Below are positions 52,674-61,884 of a stretch of 64,000 nucleotides of DNA, piece after piece. This DNA is from Anoxybacillus sp050480245 (lineage in GTDB: Bacteria; Bacillota; Bacilli; Bacillales; Anoxybacillaceae), in the NCBI GenBank assembly GCA_050480245.1, contig JBCNEQ010000063.1. One strand, written 5' to 3'. Under the pieces are notes generated by a model that ran no database searches, was not told the origin of the DNA, and saw nothing but the letters and a program-made list of their open reading frames with translations. Within the stretch, counting starts at the first letter, position 1, and the number at the start of each line of letters is the position of its first letter. The position numbers and the translations under genes are program-made.

Positions 52674-54920
52674 ATGGTAAAACGTAGTCGCATCATTGCT
52701 TTTTTCCTTCTTGTCGTTTTACTAGGCGGCATGATGGGATTAACAGCAGAGAAAATTGTGAAAAATATTAAGCTCGGCCTAGACTTGCAAGGTGGTTTCG
52801 AAATTTTATACGAAGTGAAGCCGACAAAAGAAGGAGAAAAAATTACGAAAGATGTATTGCTCAGCACAGTGAGTGCGCTAAATAAACGCATTAACGTGCT
52901 CGGAGTGAGCGAACCGCGCATTGATATCGAAGGAAACAATCGTATTCGCGTTCAGTTAGCAGGTGTGAAAGACCAAAATAAAGCGCGTGAAATTTTATCG
53001 ACGGAAGCAAAATTAACGTTTCGTGACGTGCATGATAACGTGTTAATGGACGGAAGCGACCTCGTTGAAGGGGGCGCGAAACAGACATTTGATGATAAAG
53101 GGAAGCCAAGCGTGGCAATTACGCTAAAAGATGCAAATAAATTTAAACAAGTGACAGAAAAAGTATTAAGCATGGCGCCAAACAACGTGCTCGTTATTTG
53201 GCTTGATTTTCAAGAAGGCGTTGACTCATACGCCAAAGAAGTAGGGAAAGAGCATCCGAAATTTATTTCGGCCGCAGAAGTCAATGAAGTGTTTAACCAA
53301 ACGGACGTGTCGATCGTCGGTAATTTTACGGTCGAAGAGGCAAAACAGCTAGCGGACTTATTAAATGCAGGCGCACTTCCGGTTGAACTAAAAGAAATTT
53401 ATTCAACTTCTGTAGGTGCACAGTTTGGTGAACAAGCGCTACAAGAAACCATTTTAGCAGGAATTATTGGCGTTGCGCTCATCTTCATATTTATGATTGT
53501 TTTTTATCGCTTGCCAGGAATTGTGGCAGTAATCACGCTAAGCATATACATTTATCTCATTTTGCTCATTTTTGACTGGATGAACGGTGTACTGACATTG
53601 CCAGGGATTGCCGCTCTTATTCTCGGCGTCGGCATGGCAGTCGATGCTAACATCATTACATACGAGCGAATTAAAGATGAATTAAAGCTTGGAAAGTCGT
53701 TAATGTCGGCGTATCGCATCGGAAATCGAGGATCTTTTGGAACCATTCTTGATGCTAACATTACAACGATTATTGCGGGTGTCGTGTTATTTGTATATGG
53801 GACGAGCTCTGTTAAAGGATTTGCGACGATGCTGATCATTAGCATTTTAGCGAGCTTTATTACCGCAATATACGGTACGCGTGTACTGCTTGGCTTGCTT
53901 GTGAAAAGCCGCCTATTCGATAAAAGACCGCACTATTTTGGTGTCAATCCGAAAGATATATTAGATATTGCGAAAGTGACAGATGACACAGACGTGCCAA
54001 CAAAGTTTGAACGGCTTGATTTTGTAAAACGAAGCAAACTATTTTTCACTATTTCAGGAGCACTTACTATCATTGGAATCGTATTACTGTTGACAGCAAA
54101 ATTAAATTTAGGTATTGACTTTTCAAGCGGGACGCGCGTCGATTTAATGAGCAAAAAGCCGCTTACAATTGAAGAAGTAAAGGACGAATTAAGTAAATTA
54201 CATTTAGAACCAAAAGATGTCGTGCTGTCAGGAAATAATAACAACATGGCGATCGTTCGTTTTCTCGGCGTACTGGATCAAAAAGAAATTTCACAGTTGA
54301 AATCACACTTTAAACAACAGTACGGGGTAGAACCGAACGTAAGCGTAGTGTCGCCGACAGTCGGGAAAGAATTAGCGCGCAATGCATTTATCGCTGTTTT
54401 AATTGCTTCTGTTGGCATTATCATTTATGTAACTGTTCGCTTTGAAATGTATATGGCGCTTGCCGCTATTATTGCGCTATTGCATGACGCTTTTCTGGTC
54501 GTTGCTTTCTTCAGTTTAACTCGTTTAGAAGTCGACTTAACGTTTATTGCTGCGGTGTTAACGATTATTGGTTATTCGATTAACGATACGATCGTTACAT
54601 TTGACCGTATTCGCCATATCATGAAAAAACGAAAAGTGAAAACAGTCGATGATTTAAGAGATATCGTGAACAAAGCATTGCAACAAACATTTACTCGTTC
54701 CATTAATACGGTATTAACTGTTATTTTTACCGTTATTGCGCTTTTGATTTTCGGAAGCGATTCGATCCGCAATTTCAATTTAGCTTTATTAGTCGGGCTT
54801 GTTTGTGGTGTTTACTCTTCGCTATTTATTGCTTCACAACTATGGGTTGTGTGGAAGGCAAAACAATTGAAAACAGGAACGCAAAAACGCGAAAAATGGG
54901 AAGCAGAACCGGAAGTATAA
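52674..54920 (+). CDS. secDF: SecDF protein-export membrane protein (fused SecD-SecF)
   Basis: 748 residues. SecD half (1-430) and SecF half (445-748), each with a first helix, a large extracellular domain and five more helices. Motifs: LGLDLQGGFEILYEV, GVSEPRIDIEGNNRIRVQLAG, ALILGVGMAVDANIITYERI (SecD), and FTVIGYSINDTIVTFDRIR-like IIGYSINDTIVTFDRI (SecF). Uses the proton gradient to aid secretion. Confidence 0.97.
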   Translation: MVKRSRIIAFFLLVVLLGGMMGLTAEKIVKNIKLGLDLQGGFEILYEVKPTKEGEKITKDVLLSTVSALNKRINVLGVSEPRIDIEGNNRIRVQLAGVKDQNKAREILSTEAKLTFRDVHDNVLMDGSDLVEGGAKQTFDDKGKPSVAITLKDANKFKQVTEKVLSMAPNNVLVIWLDFQEGVDSYAKEVGKEHPKFISAAEVNEVFNQTDVSIVGNFTVEEAKQLADLLNAGALPVELKEIYSTSVGAQFGEQALQETILAGIIGVALIFIFMIVFYRLPGIVAVITLSIYIYLILLIFDWMNGVLTLPGIAALILGVGMAVDANIITYERIKDELKLGKSLMSAYRIGNRGSFGTILDANITTIIAGVVLFVYGTSSVKGFATMLIISILASFITAIYGTRVLLGLLVKSRLFDKRPHYFGVNPKDILDIAKVTDDTDVPTKFERLDFVKRSKLFFTISGALTIIGIVLLLTAKLNLGIDFSSGTRVDLMSKKPLTIEEVKDELSKLHLEPKDVVLSGNNNNMAIVRFLGVLDQKEISQLKSHFKQQYGVEPNVSVVSPTVGKELARNAFIAVLIASVGIIIYVTVRFEMYMALAAIIALLHDAFLVVAFFSLTRLEVDLTFIAAVLTIIGYSINDTIVTFDRIRHIMKKRKVKTVDDLRDIVNKALQQTFTRSINTVLTVIFTVIALLIFGSDSIRNFNLALLVGLVCGVYSSLFIASQLWVVWKAKQLKTGTQKREKWEAEPEV

Positions 54921-54953
54921 ACGTCGTGGCGCATGTCGCGACGTTTTTTTGTG
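54921..54953 (+). terminator. Terminator after secDF
   Basis: aacgtcg/cgacgtt stem with a GC-rich loop and ttttttt. Confidence 0.85.
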
Positions 54954-54999
54954 GCTTCAATAGGATACAATAAAAACAAAAGAGAAAGGAGCGAATGGA

Positions 55000-55893
55000 G
55001 TGGACGAACAAACGCGCTTTCAACAAGCTCAATTTGCCGCGATGGTTGGTGTTTTCGGTAACATTGTGCTTGCAGTCATAAAAGGTTGGTTCGGAATGAT
55101 TGCCAATAGTAAAGCACTAATGGCTGATGCGGTGCATTCCGCTTCCGATGTAGCAGGGTCGCTTGCCGTGTGGATTGGTTTGCGCGCGGCCAAACAGCCA
55201 CCAGATGATGATCATCCGTATGGGCATGGAAAAGCAGAGTCGATTGCGGCCATTATTGTTGCAGTGTTGCTTTTTCTCGTTGGAATAGAAATTGGAATGT
55301 CTTCCTTTTCTTCGCTTTTTCAACCGATTGAACCGCCGAAAATGATTGCGGTATATGTCGTTATTTTATCGATTGTTGTGAAAGAAGCGATGTTTCGTTA
55401 TAAGTACGCTTTAGGAAAAAAAATTAAAAGCGATGCGATTATCGTTAATGCGTACGAGCATCGTTCGGATGTTTTTTCTTCGATTGCTGCATGCATTGGC
55501 ATTGTTGCCGCGATGTTAGGTGAAACATTACATGCACCATGGCTCGTTTATGCAGATCCCGTTGCAGGACTGTTCGTTTCGCTTCTCGTTTTAAAAATGG
55601 CGTGGACGTTAGGGACAGAGTCAATCCATCATGCGCTTGACCACGTGTGGCATGAAGAGGAAACGGTACGCTTACGTGAAGCTGTCCTTTCATTTCCAGA
55701 AGTAAAGCGCATTGACTCACTTTATGCACGCCAGCACGGCCATTACGTTGTTGTCGATTTAAAAATTGCTGTATCTCCACATTTAACCGTTTCAGAAGGT
55801 CATGAGATCGGGAAAAAAGTGAAACAAAAGTTATTGTCGTTTCCACAAGTGCGTAATGTAATGGTGCATGTCAATCCATATCACGAACAATAA
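55000..55893 (+). CDS. Cation diffusion facilitator transporter
   Basis: 297 residues from GTG 55000 (aaaggag 8 nt upstream). Six-helix CDF fold. Metal-binding pattern HSASD in helix 2 (DAVHSASDVAGS) and HPYGHGKAE after it; second pair HRSDV in helix 5. C-terminal metallochaperone-like domain (about 210-297). Exports divalent metals such as Zn, Mn or Fe; substrate cannot be fixed from sequence. Resembles B. subtilis YeaB/MneS-type proteins. Sits between secDF and recJ, where B. subtilis has yrvC and yrvD. Confidence 0.88.
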   Translation: MDEQTRFQQAQFAAMVGVFGNIVLAVIKGWFGMIANSKALMADAVHSASDVAGSLAVWIGLRAAKQPPDDDHPYGHGKAESIAAIIVAVLLFLVGIEIGMSSFSSLFQPIEPPKMIAVYVVILSIVVKEAMFRYKYALGKKIKSDAIIVNAYEHRSDVFSSIAACIGIVAAMLGETLHAPWLVYADPVAGLFVSLLVLKMAWTLGTESIHHALDHVWHEEETVRLREAVLSFPEVKRIDSLYARQHGHYVVVDLKIAVSPHLTVSEGHEIGKKVKQKLLSFPQVRNVMVHVNPYHEQ

Positions 55894-55946
55894 ATTGTCC
55901 ATCAGCCCATTGTTTTGTATAATGAAAGGGTTGAGGGGTGAATGAT

Positions 55947-58307
55947 ATGTTAGCACCGAAAACCCGCTGGAATATCCAACAAGTAAACGATCAACAAGTG
56001 CAAATGATTGCGCAAGCGTTACATATAGCTCCGCCTGTTGCTTCATTGCTTGTCAGCCGCGGCTACCATACCGTTGAGGCCGCTCGTTCTTTTTTTGAGC
56101 GAAAGCAATCGTTTCACTCGCCTTTTTTGTTAAACGATATGGAAAAGGCGGTTGATCGAATAGAGAAAGCGATTACAAACGGTGAGCATATTCTCGTTTT
56201 CGGCGATTATGATGCTGACGGGGTAAGCAGTACAGTCGTAATGGTTAGTGTCTTACGGGAAAAAGGAGCGAACGTTTCCTACTACATTCCGAATCGTTTT
56301 TCAGAAGGATACGGTCCGAATGAACAAGCATTTCGACTTGCAAAAGAGCAAGGAGTCTCATTAATTATTACGGTCGATACAGGCATTTCTGCTTTACATG
56401 AAGCAAACGTCGCCAAACAGCTCGGCATCGACTTAATTATTACAGACCATCACGAGCCTGGCCCGATGTTGCCTGAAGCATACGCAACGATCCACCCGAA
56501 AATAAGCCCGAATTATCCGTTTAAACATTTAGCCGGCGTTGGTGTAGCGTTTAAACTTGCTCATGCGCTCATCGGGCGCGTGCCGTACGAATGGCTTGAT
56601 GTTGTCGCGATCGGGACGATTGCCGATCTCGTTCCGCTTCAAGATGAAAATCATTTGCTTGCACGGCTAGGCATTGAACAATTCCGACAAACGAATCGTC
56701 TTGGTTTACAAGCGCTTTGTAAACGATGTGGTGTATCTCATACGGCGGTAACAGAAGACACGATTGCGTTTATGATCGGTCCGCGCATTAATGCCGCTGG
56801 ACGACTCGATTGCGCTGACCCAGCTGTTCAACTGTTGTTAACGACAGATATACATGAAGCGGACATGTTAGCTGAACAAATTGATGCGATGAACAGAGAG
56901 CGTCAACAGCTTGTGAACGATATAACGGAAGAAGCGATTCAACTTGTTGAGCAGCATTATGCGAACGATCGGGTGCTCGTTGTGGCAAAAGAAGGATGGA
57001 ACGTCGGCGTCATAGGTATTGTCGCTTCCCGATTAGTTGAACGTTTTTATCGTCCGACGATCGTTTTGAGCATTGATCATGAAAAAGGAATTGCGAAAGG
57101 ATCGGCACGAAGCATAGAAGGGTTCGATTTATTTGCCAATTTGTCAAATTGCCGCGATATTTTACCGCATTTCGGTGGGCATCCGATGGCTGCCGGCATG
57201 ACGCTATCTTTTTACGATGTAGATGAATTGCGTGATCGCCTAAACGAAGCAGCGAAGCAACAATTAACAGCTGAACATTTTATCCCGGTAACGCATGTCG
57301 ATTTGTGCTGTTCGATCTCGGACGTTTCGCTTGAGCTCATTGACCAAATGAATCGGCTTGCGCCGTTTGGAATGGGAAATCCGAAACCGCGTGTTCTTTT
57401 TCAAAATATACAACTAGATACGTTGCGAAAAATTGGAACGGATCAAAATCATTTGAAATTGCTGTTAGCTGAAGATGGGAAAACGTTAGAAGCGATCGGA
57501 TTTGGGTTTGGCAGTATTGGCGATGAAATTGCCCCGAACGTTCGTCTTTCAATTGTCGGCGAGTTAACCATTAACGAATGGAATAACTTTCGAAAACCGC
57601 AATTAATGATTCAAGATTTAGCAGTGAATGAATGGCAACTATTTGATATGCGCCATATTCACCAGCCGAGTAAATGGCTTGCATCATTGCCGAAAGAAAA
57701 GCGGCTGTTCATTGCATTCCGTCGCGATACAATAGATGCATTGCAATTGTCCGCATATGCTGATGAAATTGTATATGTACAAAGCGAACAAGAAGCAAAA
57801 GTTCATGTTGGCGGAAAGTATGTCGTTCTGCTTGATTTGCCTCCGTCACAGCAAATCGTTAAAGTTTTATTAAGTTGTAGTTTACCTGAACGCATTTATG
57901 CGTTATTCTATCAGAGGGAGAGTCACTTCTTCAGCGTGTTGCCAACGCGCGAACATTTTAAGTGGCTGTATTCCTTTTTGTATAAGCGTAGCCCATTTGA
58001 TGTGCAGCGTTACGCTGACGACTTAGCTCGCTCGCGCGGATGGACAAAAGAAACGATTTTATTTATGATTCAAGTGTTTGCAGAGCTCGGCTTTATTACA
58101 GTCGAAAATGGGATCGTTTCTTTAGCTCGTCATGTACAAAAACGAGATTTAACGGAATCGCCGTCTTATCGGCTGAAACAAGCGCAGGCAGAGCTTGAAC
58201 ATATGTTTTTATACTCATCCTATTCCCAGCTAAAACGTTGGTTCGATTCATTGTATGAGGGGGAAAATGTCAATGGATTTAAAACAATACGTCACGATCG
58301 TTCCTGA
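55947..58307 (+). CDS. recJ: Single-stranded-DNA exonuclease RecJ
   Basis: 786 residues from ATG 55947 (gagggg 8 nt upstream; GTG 55938 is in frame but too close). DHH-family nuclease: D87-Y-D89-A-D91 in VFGDYDADG, DHH at 167-169 (ITDHHEPGP), DHHA1 domain with GGHPMAAGM, OB-fold, and a Bacillus-type C-terminal domain (about 560-786). Degrades 5' ends in repair. Its 3' end runs 35 bp into apt. Confidence 0.96.
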   Translation: MLAPKTRWNIQQVNDQQVQMIAQALHIAPPVASLLVSRGYHTVEAARSFFERKQSFHSPFLLNDMEKAVDRIEKAITNGEHILVFGDYDADGVSSTVVMVSVLREKGANVSYYIPNRFSEGYGPNEQAFRLAKEQGVSLIITVDTGISALHEANVAKQLGIDLIITDHHEPGPMLPEAYATIHPKISPNYPFKHLAGVGVAFKLAHALIGRVPYEWLDVVAIGTIADLVPLQDENHLLARLGIEQFRQTNRLGLQALCKRCGVSHTAVTEDTIAFMIGPRINAAGRLDCADPAVQLLLTTDIHEADMLAEQIDAMNRERQQLVNDITEEAIQLVEQHYANDRVLVVAKEGWNVGVIGIVASRLVERFYRPTIVLSIDHEKGIAKGSARSIEGFDLFANLSNCRDILPHFGGHPMAAGMTLSFYDVDELRDRLNEAAKQQLTAEHFIPVTHVDLCCSISDVSLELIDQMNRLAPFGMGNPKPRVLFQNIQLDTLRKIGTDQNHLKLLLAEDGKTLEAIGFGFGSIGDEIAPNVRLSIVGELTINEWNNFRKPQLMIQDLAVNEWQLFDMRHIHQPSKWLASLPKEKRLFIAFRRDTIDALQLSAYADEIVYVQSEQEAKVHVGGKYVVLLDLPPSQQIVKVLLSCSLPERIYALFYQRESHFFSVLPTREHFKWLYSFLYKRSPFDVQRYADDLARSRGWTKETILFMIQVFAELGFITVENGIVSLARHVQKRDLTESPSYRLKQAQAELEHMFLYSSYSQLKRWFDSLYEGENVNGFKTIRHDRS

Positions 58308-58785
58308 CTTTCCAAAACCAGGTATTCAATTTAAAGATATTACAACGATTATGGACAAAGGGGAAGTATATAAATACGCGACGGATCAAATTGTCAACTA
58401 CGCGCGTGAAAAGAAAATTGATGTTGTCGTTGGACCTGAGGCGCGTGGATTTATTATCGGCTGCCCGGTTGCTTACGCGCTTGGCGTCGGATTTGTGCCG
58501 GTTCGTAAAGAAGGCAAACTGCCTCGCGAAGTCATTCGCGTGGAATACGGTTTAGAATACGGCAAGGACGTATTAACGATGCATAAAGACGCGATTAAGC
58601 CGGGGCAACGCGTCCTTATTACAGATGATTTATTAGCGACAGGCGGCACAATTGAAGCGACGATTAAGCTCGTTGAACAGCTCGGTGGCGTTGTCGCAGG
58701 TATTGCATTTTTAATTGAATTGACGTATTTAGAAGGTCGCGAAAGATTGAAAGGATACGACATTTTAACATTAATGCAATTTTAA
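58273..58785 (+). CDS. apt: Adenine phosphoribosyltransferase
   Basis: 170 residues from ATG 58273, giving the conserved MDLKQYVTIVPDFPKPGIQFKD start and the family length; ATG 58267 two codons earlier is an alternative. PRPP-binding motif VLITDDLLATGGT (about 118-130). Salvages adenine to AMP. Overlaps the end of recJ; gagggggaaaat supplies the ribosome site. Confidence 0.97.
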   Translation: MDLKQYVTIVPDFPKPGIQFKDITTIMDKGEVYKYATDQIVNYAREKKIDVVVGPEARGFIIGCPVAYALGVGFVPVRKEGKLPREVIRVEYGLEYGKDVLTMHKDAIKPGQRVLITDDLLATGGTIEATIKLVEQLGGVVAGIAFLIELTYLEGRERLKGYDILTLMQF

Positions 58786-58789
58786 GAAA

Positions 58790-58815
58790 GGAGGGGCAAA
58801 ATGCTCCTCTTTTTC
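58790..58815 (+). terminator. Terminator after apt
   Basis: gaggggc/gctcctc stem and ttttt. Confidence 0.8.
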
Positions 58816-58827
58816 GCATCGTTGCTC

Positions 58828-58856
58828 TTTACATTTGAAAAATTTTTCATGATAAT
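58828..58856 (+). promoter_or_regulatory. Sigma-A promoter of relA
   Basis: TTTACA (58828-58833), 17-bp spacer, GATAAT (58851-58856). Confidence 0.7.
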
Positions 58857-58889
58857 ATTGACAATACGTTTAAAATAAAAGGTGATTGC

Positions 58890-61088
58890 ATGGCAAATGA
58901 ACAAGTATTAACGGCGGAACAAGTGATTGAAAAGGCGAGCCGTTATTTGTCGAAAGACGACGTACAGTTTATCGAACGGGCATATGAATTTGCGAAAGAA
59001 GCGCATCGCGAGCAATATCGGAAGTCTGGGGAACCGTACATTATTCATCCGATTCAAGTGGCAGGTATTTTAGTCGATTTGGAAATGGACCCTGCGACAA
59101 TTGCGGCGGGCTTTTTACATGATGTTGTTGAAGATACACCTGTGACGAAGGAAGATTTAGAAAAAGAGTTTGGCAAAGAAGTGGCGATGCTCGTTGATGG
59201 CGTGACGAAGCTCGGAAAAATTAAATATAAATCACATGAAGAACAGCAGGCGGAAAATCATCGCAAAATGTTTTTAGCGATGGCGCAAGATATACGAGTC
59301 ATTTTAATTAAATTAGCAGACCGGCTGCACAATATGCGCACGTTAAAACATTTGCCGTTAGAAAAACAACGTCGCATCGCCAATGAGACGCTTGAAATTT
59401 TTGCTCCACTTGCGCATCGTCTTGGGATTTCAAAAATCAAATGGGAACTCGAAGATACAGCGCTTCGCTATTTAAATCCACAACAATATTATCGCATTGT
59501 CAACTTAATGAAAAAGAAGCGAGCGGAACGCGAGCAATATTTAGAAGAAGTCATTCAAGAAATGCGCGAACGGTTAAATGAAGTCGGCATTCAAGCAGAA
59601 ATTTCAGGACGTCCAAAACATATTTACAGCATTTATCGGAAAATGGTTTTGCAAAACAAACAATTTAACGAAATTTACGATTTGCTAGCTGTGCGTATTA
59701 TCGTTGAAAGCATTAAAGACTGTTATGCTGTTCTTGGTATCATCCATACATGTTGGAAGCCGATGCCTGGGCGTTTTAAAGATTATATTGCCATGCCGAA
59801 GCCGAATATGTATCAGTCGCTTCATACGACGGTCGTCGGTCCAAAAGGCGAGCCGCTTGAAGTGCAAATTCGGACGTTTGACATGCATCATATTGCAGAA
59901 TTTGGAATCGCTGCCCATTGGGCATATAAAGAAGGAAAGACCATTCGCCCAAATACATTTGAAGAAAAATTATCATGGTTTCGCGAAATTGTCGAATGGC
60001 AAAACGAAACGAACAACGCGGAAGAGTTTGTCGAAACGTTAAAGATGGATTTATTTTCTGACATGGTGTTTGTTTTCACACCAAAAGGCGATGTCATTGA
60101 GCTCCCAGCTGGTTCAGTGCCGATTGACTTTGCTTATCGTATTCATTCAGAAATTGGAAATAAAACGATTGGGGCAAAAGTAAACGGAAAAATGGTGCCG
60201 CTTGATCATCCGCTTCAAACAGGGGATATTGTTGAAATTTTGACGTCCAATCATTCATACGGCCCGAGCCAAGACTGGTTAAAAATTGCGCAAACGTCGC
60301 ATGCGAAAAATAAAATTCGCCAATTTTTCAAAAAGCAACGCCGTGAAGAGAACGTCGAAAAAGGGAAAGAGCTTGTTGAAAAAGAAATTCGCAACATGGG
60401 TTTTGACGTAAAAGAAGTATTAACAACTGAAAATACGAAACGTGTGGCGGAGAAATTTAACTTTGCCAATGAAGAAGATATGTATGCCGCCGTCGGTTAC
60501 AACGGCATTACAGCTGCCCAAGTAGCGCATCGTTTAACAGAAAAATGGCGGAAACAACGCGATTTAGAAGAACAGGCGAAACGTTTGTCTGATATGTTAC
60601 AAGAAGCGAAACACGTCACGCCAATTAAAAAACGGGATTTTGGCGTATGCGTCGAAGGTGTAGACAATTTGCTTATTCGCTTGTCGCGTTGTTGCAATCC
60701 GGTGCCTGGTGATGAAATTATCGGCTTTATTACAAAAGGGCGTGGTGTTTCTGTCCACCGAGTTGATTGTCCGAACGTGCTGGTGGAAGAAGCAAAAGAG
60801 CGACTTATCCCTGTTCAATGGGAAAGCGGTGCAAACTGTCAGCGGGAATATACAGTGGATATCGAAATTACCGGATATGATCGGCGTGGCCTGCTTAATG
60901 AAGTATTGCAAGCGGTCAATGAAACGAAAACGAACATTTCGGCTGTATCTGGAAGAACAGATCACCGAAATAAAATGGCGACCATTCATATGACGATTTT
61001 TATTCATAATGTCAGTCATTTGCAAAAAGTGGTTGAGCGCATTAAACAAATCCCAGACATTTATTCAGTAAGGCGGATCATGAACTAG
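58890..61088 (+). CDS. relA: Bifunctional (p)ppGpp synthetase/hydrolase (RSH)
   Basis: 732 residues. HD hydrolase domain with H53, H77-D78 (FLHDVVEDT), synthetase domain (about 230-345, SGRPKHIYSIYRKM, YIAMPKPNMYQSLHTT), TGS (about 390-450), zinc-finger (LSRCCNPVPGDEIIGF) and ACT (about 655-732). Controls the stringent response; both activities look intact. Likely cotranscribed with dtd, 14 bp downstream. Confidence 0.98.
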   Translation: MANEQVLTAEQVIEKASRYLSKDDVQFIERAYEFAKEAHREQYRKSGEPYIIHPIQVAGILVDLEMDPATIAAGFLHDVVEDTPVTKEDLEKEFGKEVAMLVDGVTKLGKIKYKSHEEQQAENHRKMFLAMAQDIRVILIKLADRLHNMRTLKHLPLEKQRRIANETLEIFAPLAHRLGISKIKWELEDTALRYLNPQQYYRIVNLMKKKRAEREQYLEEVIQEMRERLNEVGIQAEISGRPKHIYSIYRKMVLQNKQFNEIYDLLAVRIIVESIKDCYAVLGIIHTCWKPMPGRFKDYIAMPKPNMYQSLHTTVVGPKGEPLEVQIRTFDMHHIAEFGIAAHWAYKEGKTIRPNTFEEKLSWFREIVEWQNETNNAEEFVETLKMDLFSDMVFVFTPKGDVIELPAGSVPIDFAYRIHSEIGNKTIGAKVNGKMVPLDHPLQTGDIVEILTSNHSYGPSQDWLKIAQTSHAKNKIRQFFKKQRREENVEKGKELVEKEIRNMGFDVKEVLTTENTKRVAEKFNFANEEDMYAAVGYNGITAAQVAHRLTEKWRKQRDLEEQAKRLSDMLQEAKHVTPIKKRDFGVCVEGVDNLLIRLSRCCNPVPGDEIIGFITKGRGVSVHRVDCPNVLVEEAKERLIPVQWESGANCQREYTVDIEITGYDRRGLLNEVLQAVNETKTNISAVSGRTDHRNKMATIHMTIFIHNVSHLQKVVERIKQIPDIYSVRRIMN

Positions 61089-61102
61089 AAAGGGTTGTCA
61101 CA

Positions 61103-61543
61103 ATGAGAGTTGTTGTTCAGCGGGCGAAACATGGAAAAGTCACAGTTTTTGGTGAAGTCGTTGGAGAAATTGATTTTGGGCTCGTGTTATTAGTTGGTAT
61201 TACTCATGACGATACAGAGGAAGACGCGGCATTTGTCGCCGATAAAATTGCTCATTTGCGCATATTTGAAGATGAGCAAGGAAAAATGAACCTTTCCCTT
61301 TTAGATGTAGGCGGATCGATTTTATCGATTTCACAATTTACGTTGTACGGAGACTGTCGCAAAGGAAGAAGACCAAACTTTATGGATGCAGCAAAACCGG
61401 AACATGCAAAGCATATTTATGAAGCGTTTAATGAACAATTGCGTCAAAAAGGGATTCACGTAGAAACAGGTGTATTTGGTGCAATGATGGATGTAGAGCT
61501 AACAAACGTCGGACCGGTGACGCTCATCGTTGAAAGCAAATAA
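61103..61543 (+). CDS. dtd: D-aminoacyl-tRNA deacylase
   Basis: 146 residues. MRVVVQRAKHGKVTVFGEVVGEI start, catalytic motifs SISQFTLYGDC (about 75-85) and the NXGPVT-type NVGPVTLIVESK at the C-terminus. Removes D-amino acids and Gly-tRNA-Ala from tRNA. Conventional order relA-dtd. Confidence 0.97.
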   Translation: MRVVVQRAKHGKVTVFGEVVGEIDFGLVLLVGITHDDTEEDAAFVADKIAHLRIFEDEQGKMNLSLLDVGGSILSISQFTLYGDCRKGRRPNFMDAAKPEHAKHIYEAFNEQLRQKGIHVETGVFGAMMDVELTNVGPVTLIVESK

Positions 61544-61581
61544 AAACCGCGCTCGCATATGGACGAGCTCGGTTTTTTTTA
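61543..61581. terminator. Bidirectional terminator between dtd and the small HTH gene
   Basis: aaaccg-gctcg/cgagctcggttt imperfect stem with T-run; the stop of the minus-strand gene falls in the T-tract. Confidence 0.8.
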
Positions 61582-61752
61582 TCCTCGCGCTACATGTTTT
61601 TTCAGCTTTTGTACATCACGAAGAGAAAGTCCAAATTCAGAAGCGAGTTCAAACGATGTGAGCTCGTTTTCTTTTTGAATAAATGAATGAAAATCAACGT
61701 GCATAAGTGGGGATTGTGAATAAACAAATTCTCCTTTTTCACTATGGCGCAT
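61579..61752 (-). CDS. Small helix-turn-helix protein (57 aa)
   Basis: 57 residues on the minus strand: ATG at 61752, stop at 61579-61581. Ribosome site aaaggaga lies about 7 nt before the ATG. The C-terminal half (about 29-54: ENELTSFELASEFGLSLRDV, QKLKKH) looks like a short helix-turn-helix. The N-terminal half (EFVYSQSPLMHVDFHSFIQK) is unremarkable. I recall similar small genes at this place in Bacillaceae but not a function. Convergent with dtd. Confidence 0.72.
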   Translation of the reverse strand: MRHSEKGEFVYSQSPLMHVDFHSFIQKENELTSFELASEFGLSLRDVQKLKKHVARG

Positions 61753-61884
61753 GGCAAGTCTCCTTTCCCGTCAATTGTCGTTCGTATTATTCCCAATTTT
61801 TCTGCCTTTTCATTCAAAGAAGGATTTTTTTTGTTTGTGAAGAAATAAAATAGCGACTACTGACAACGTAGGGGGATTTGCAAC

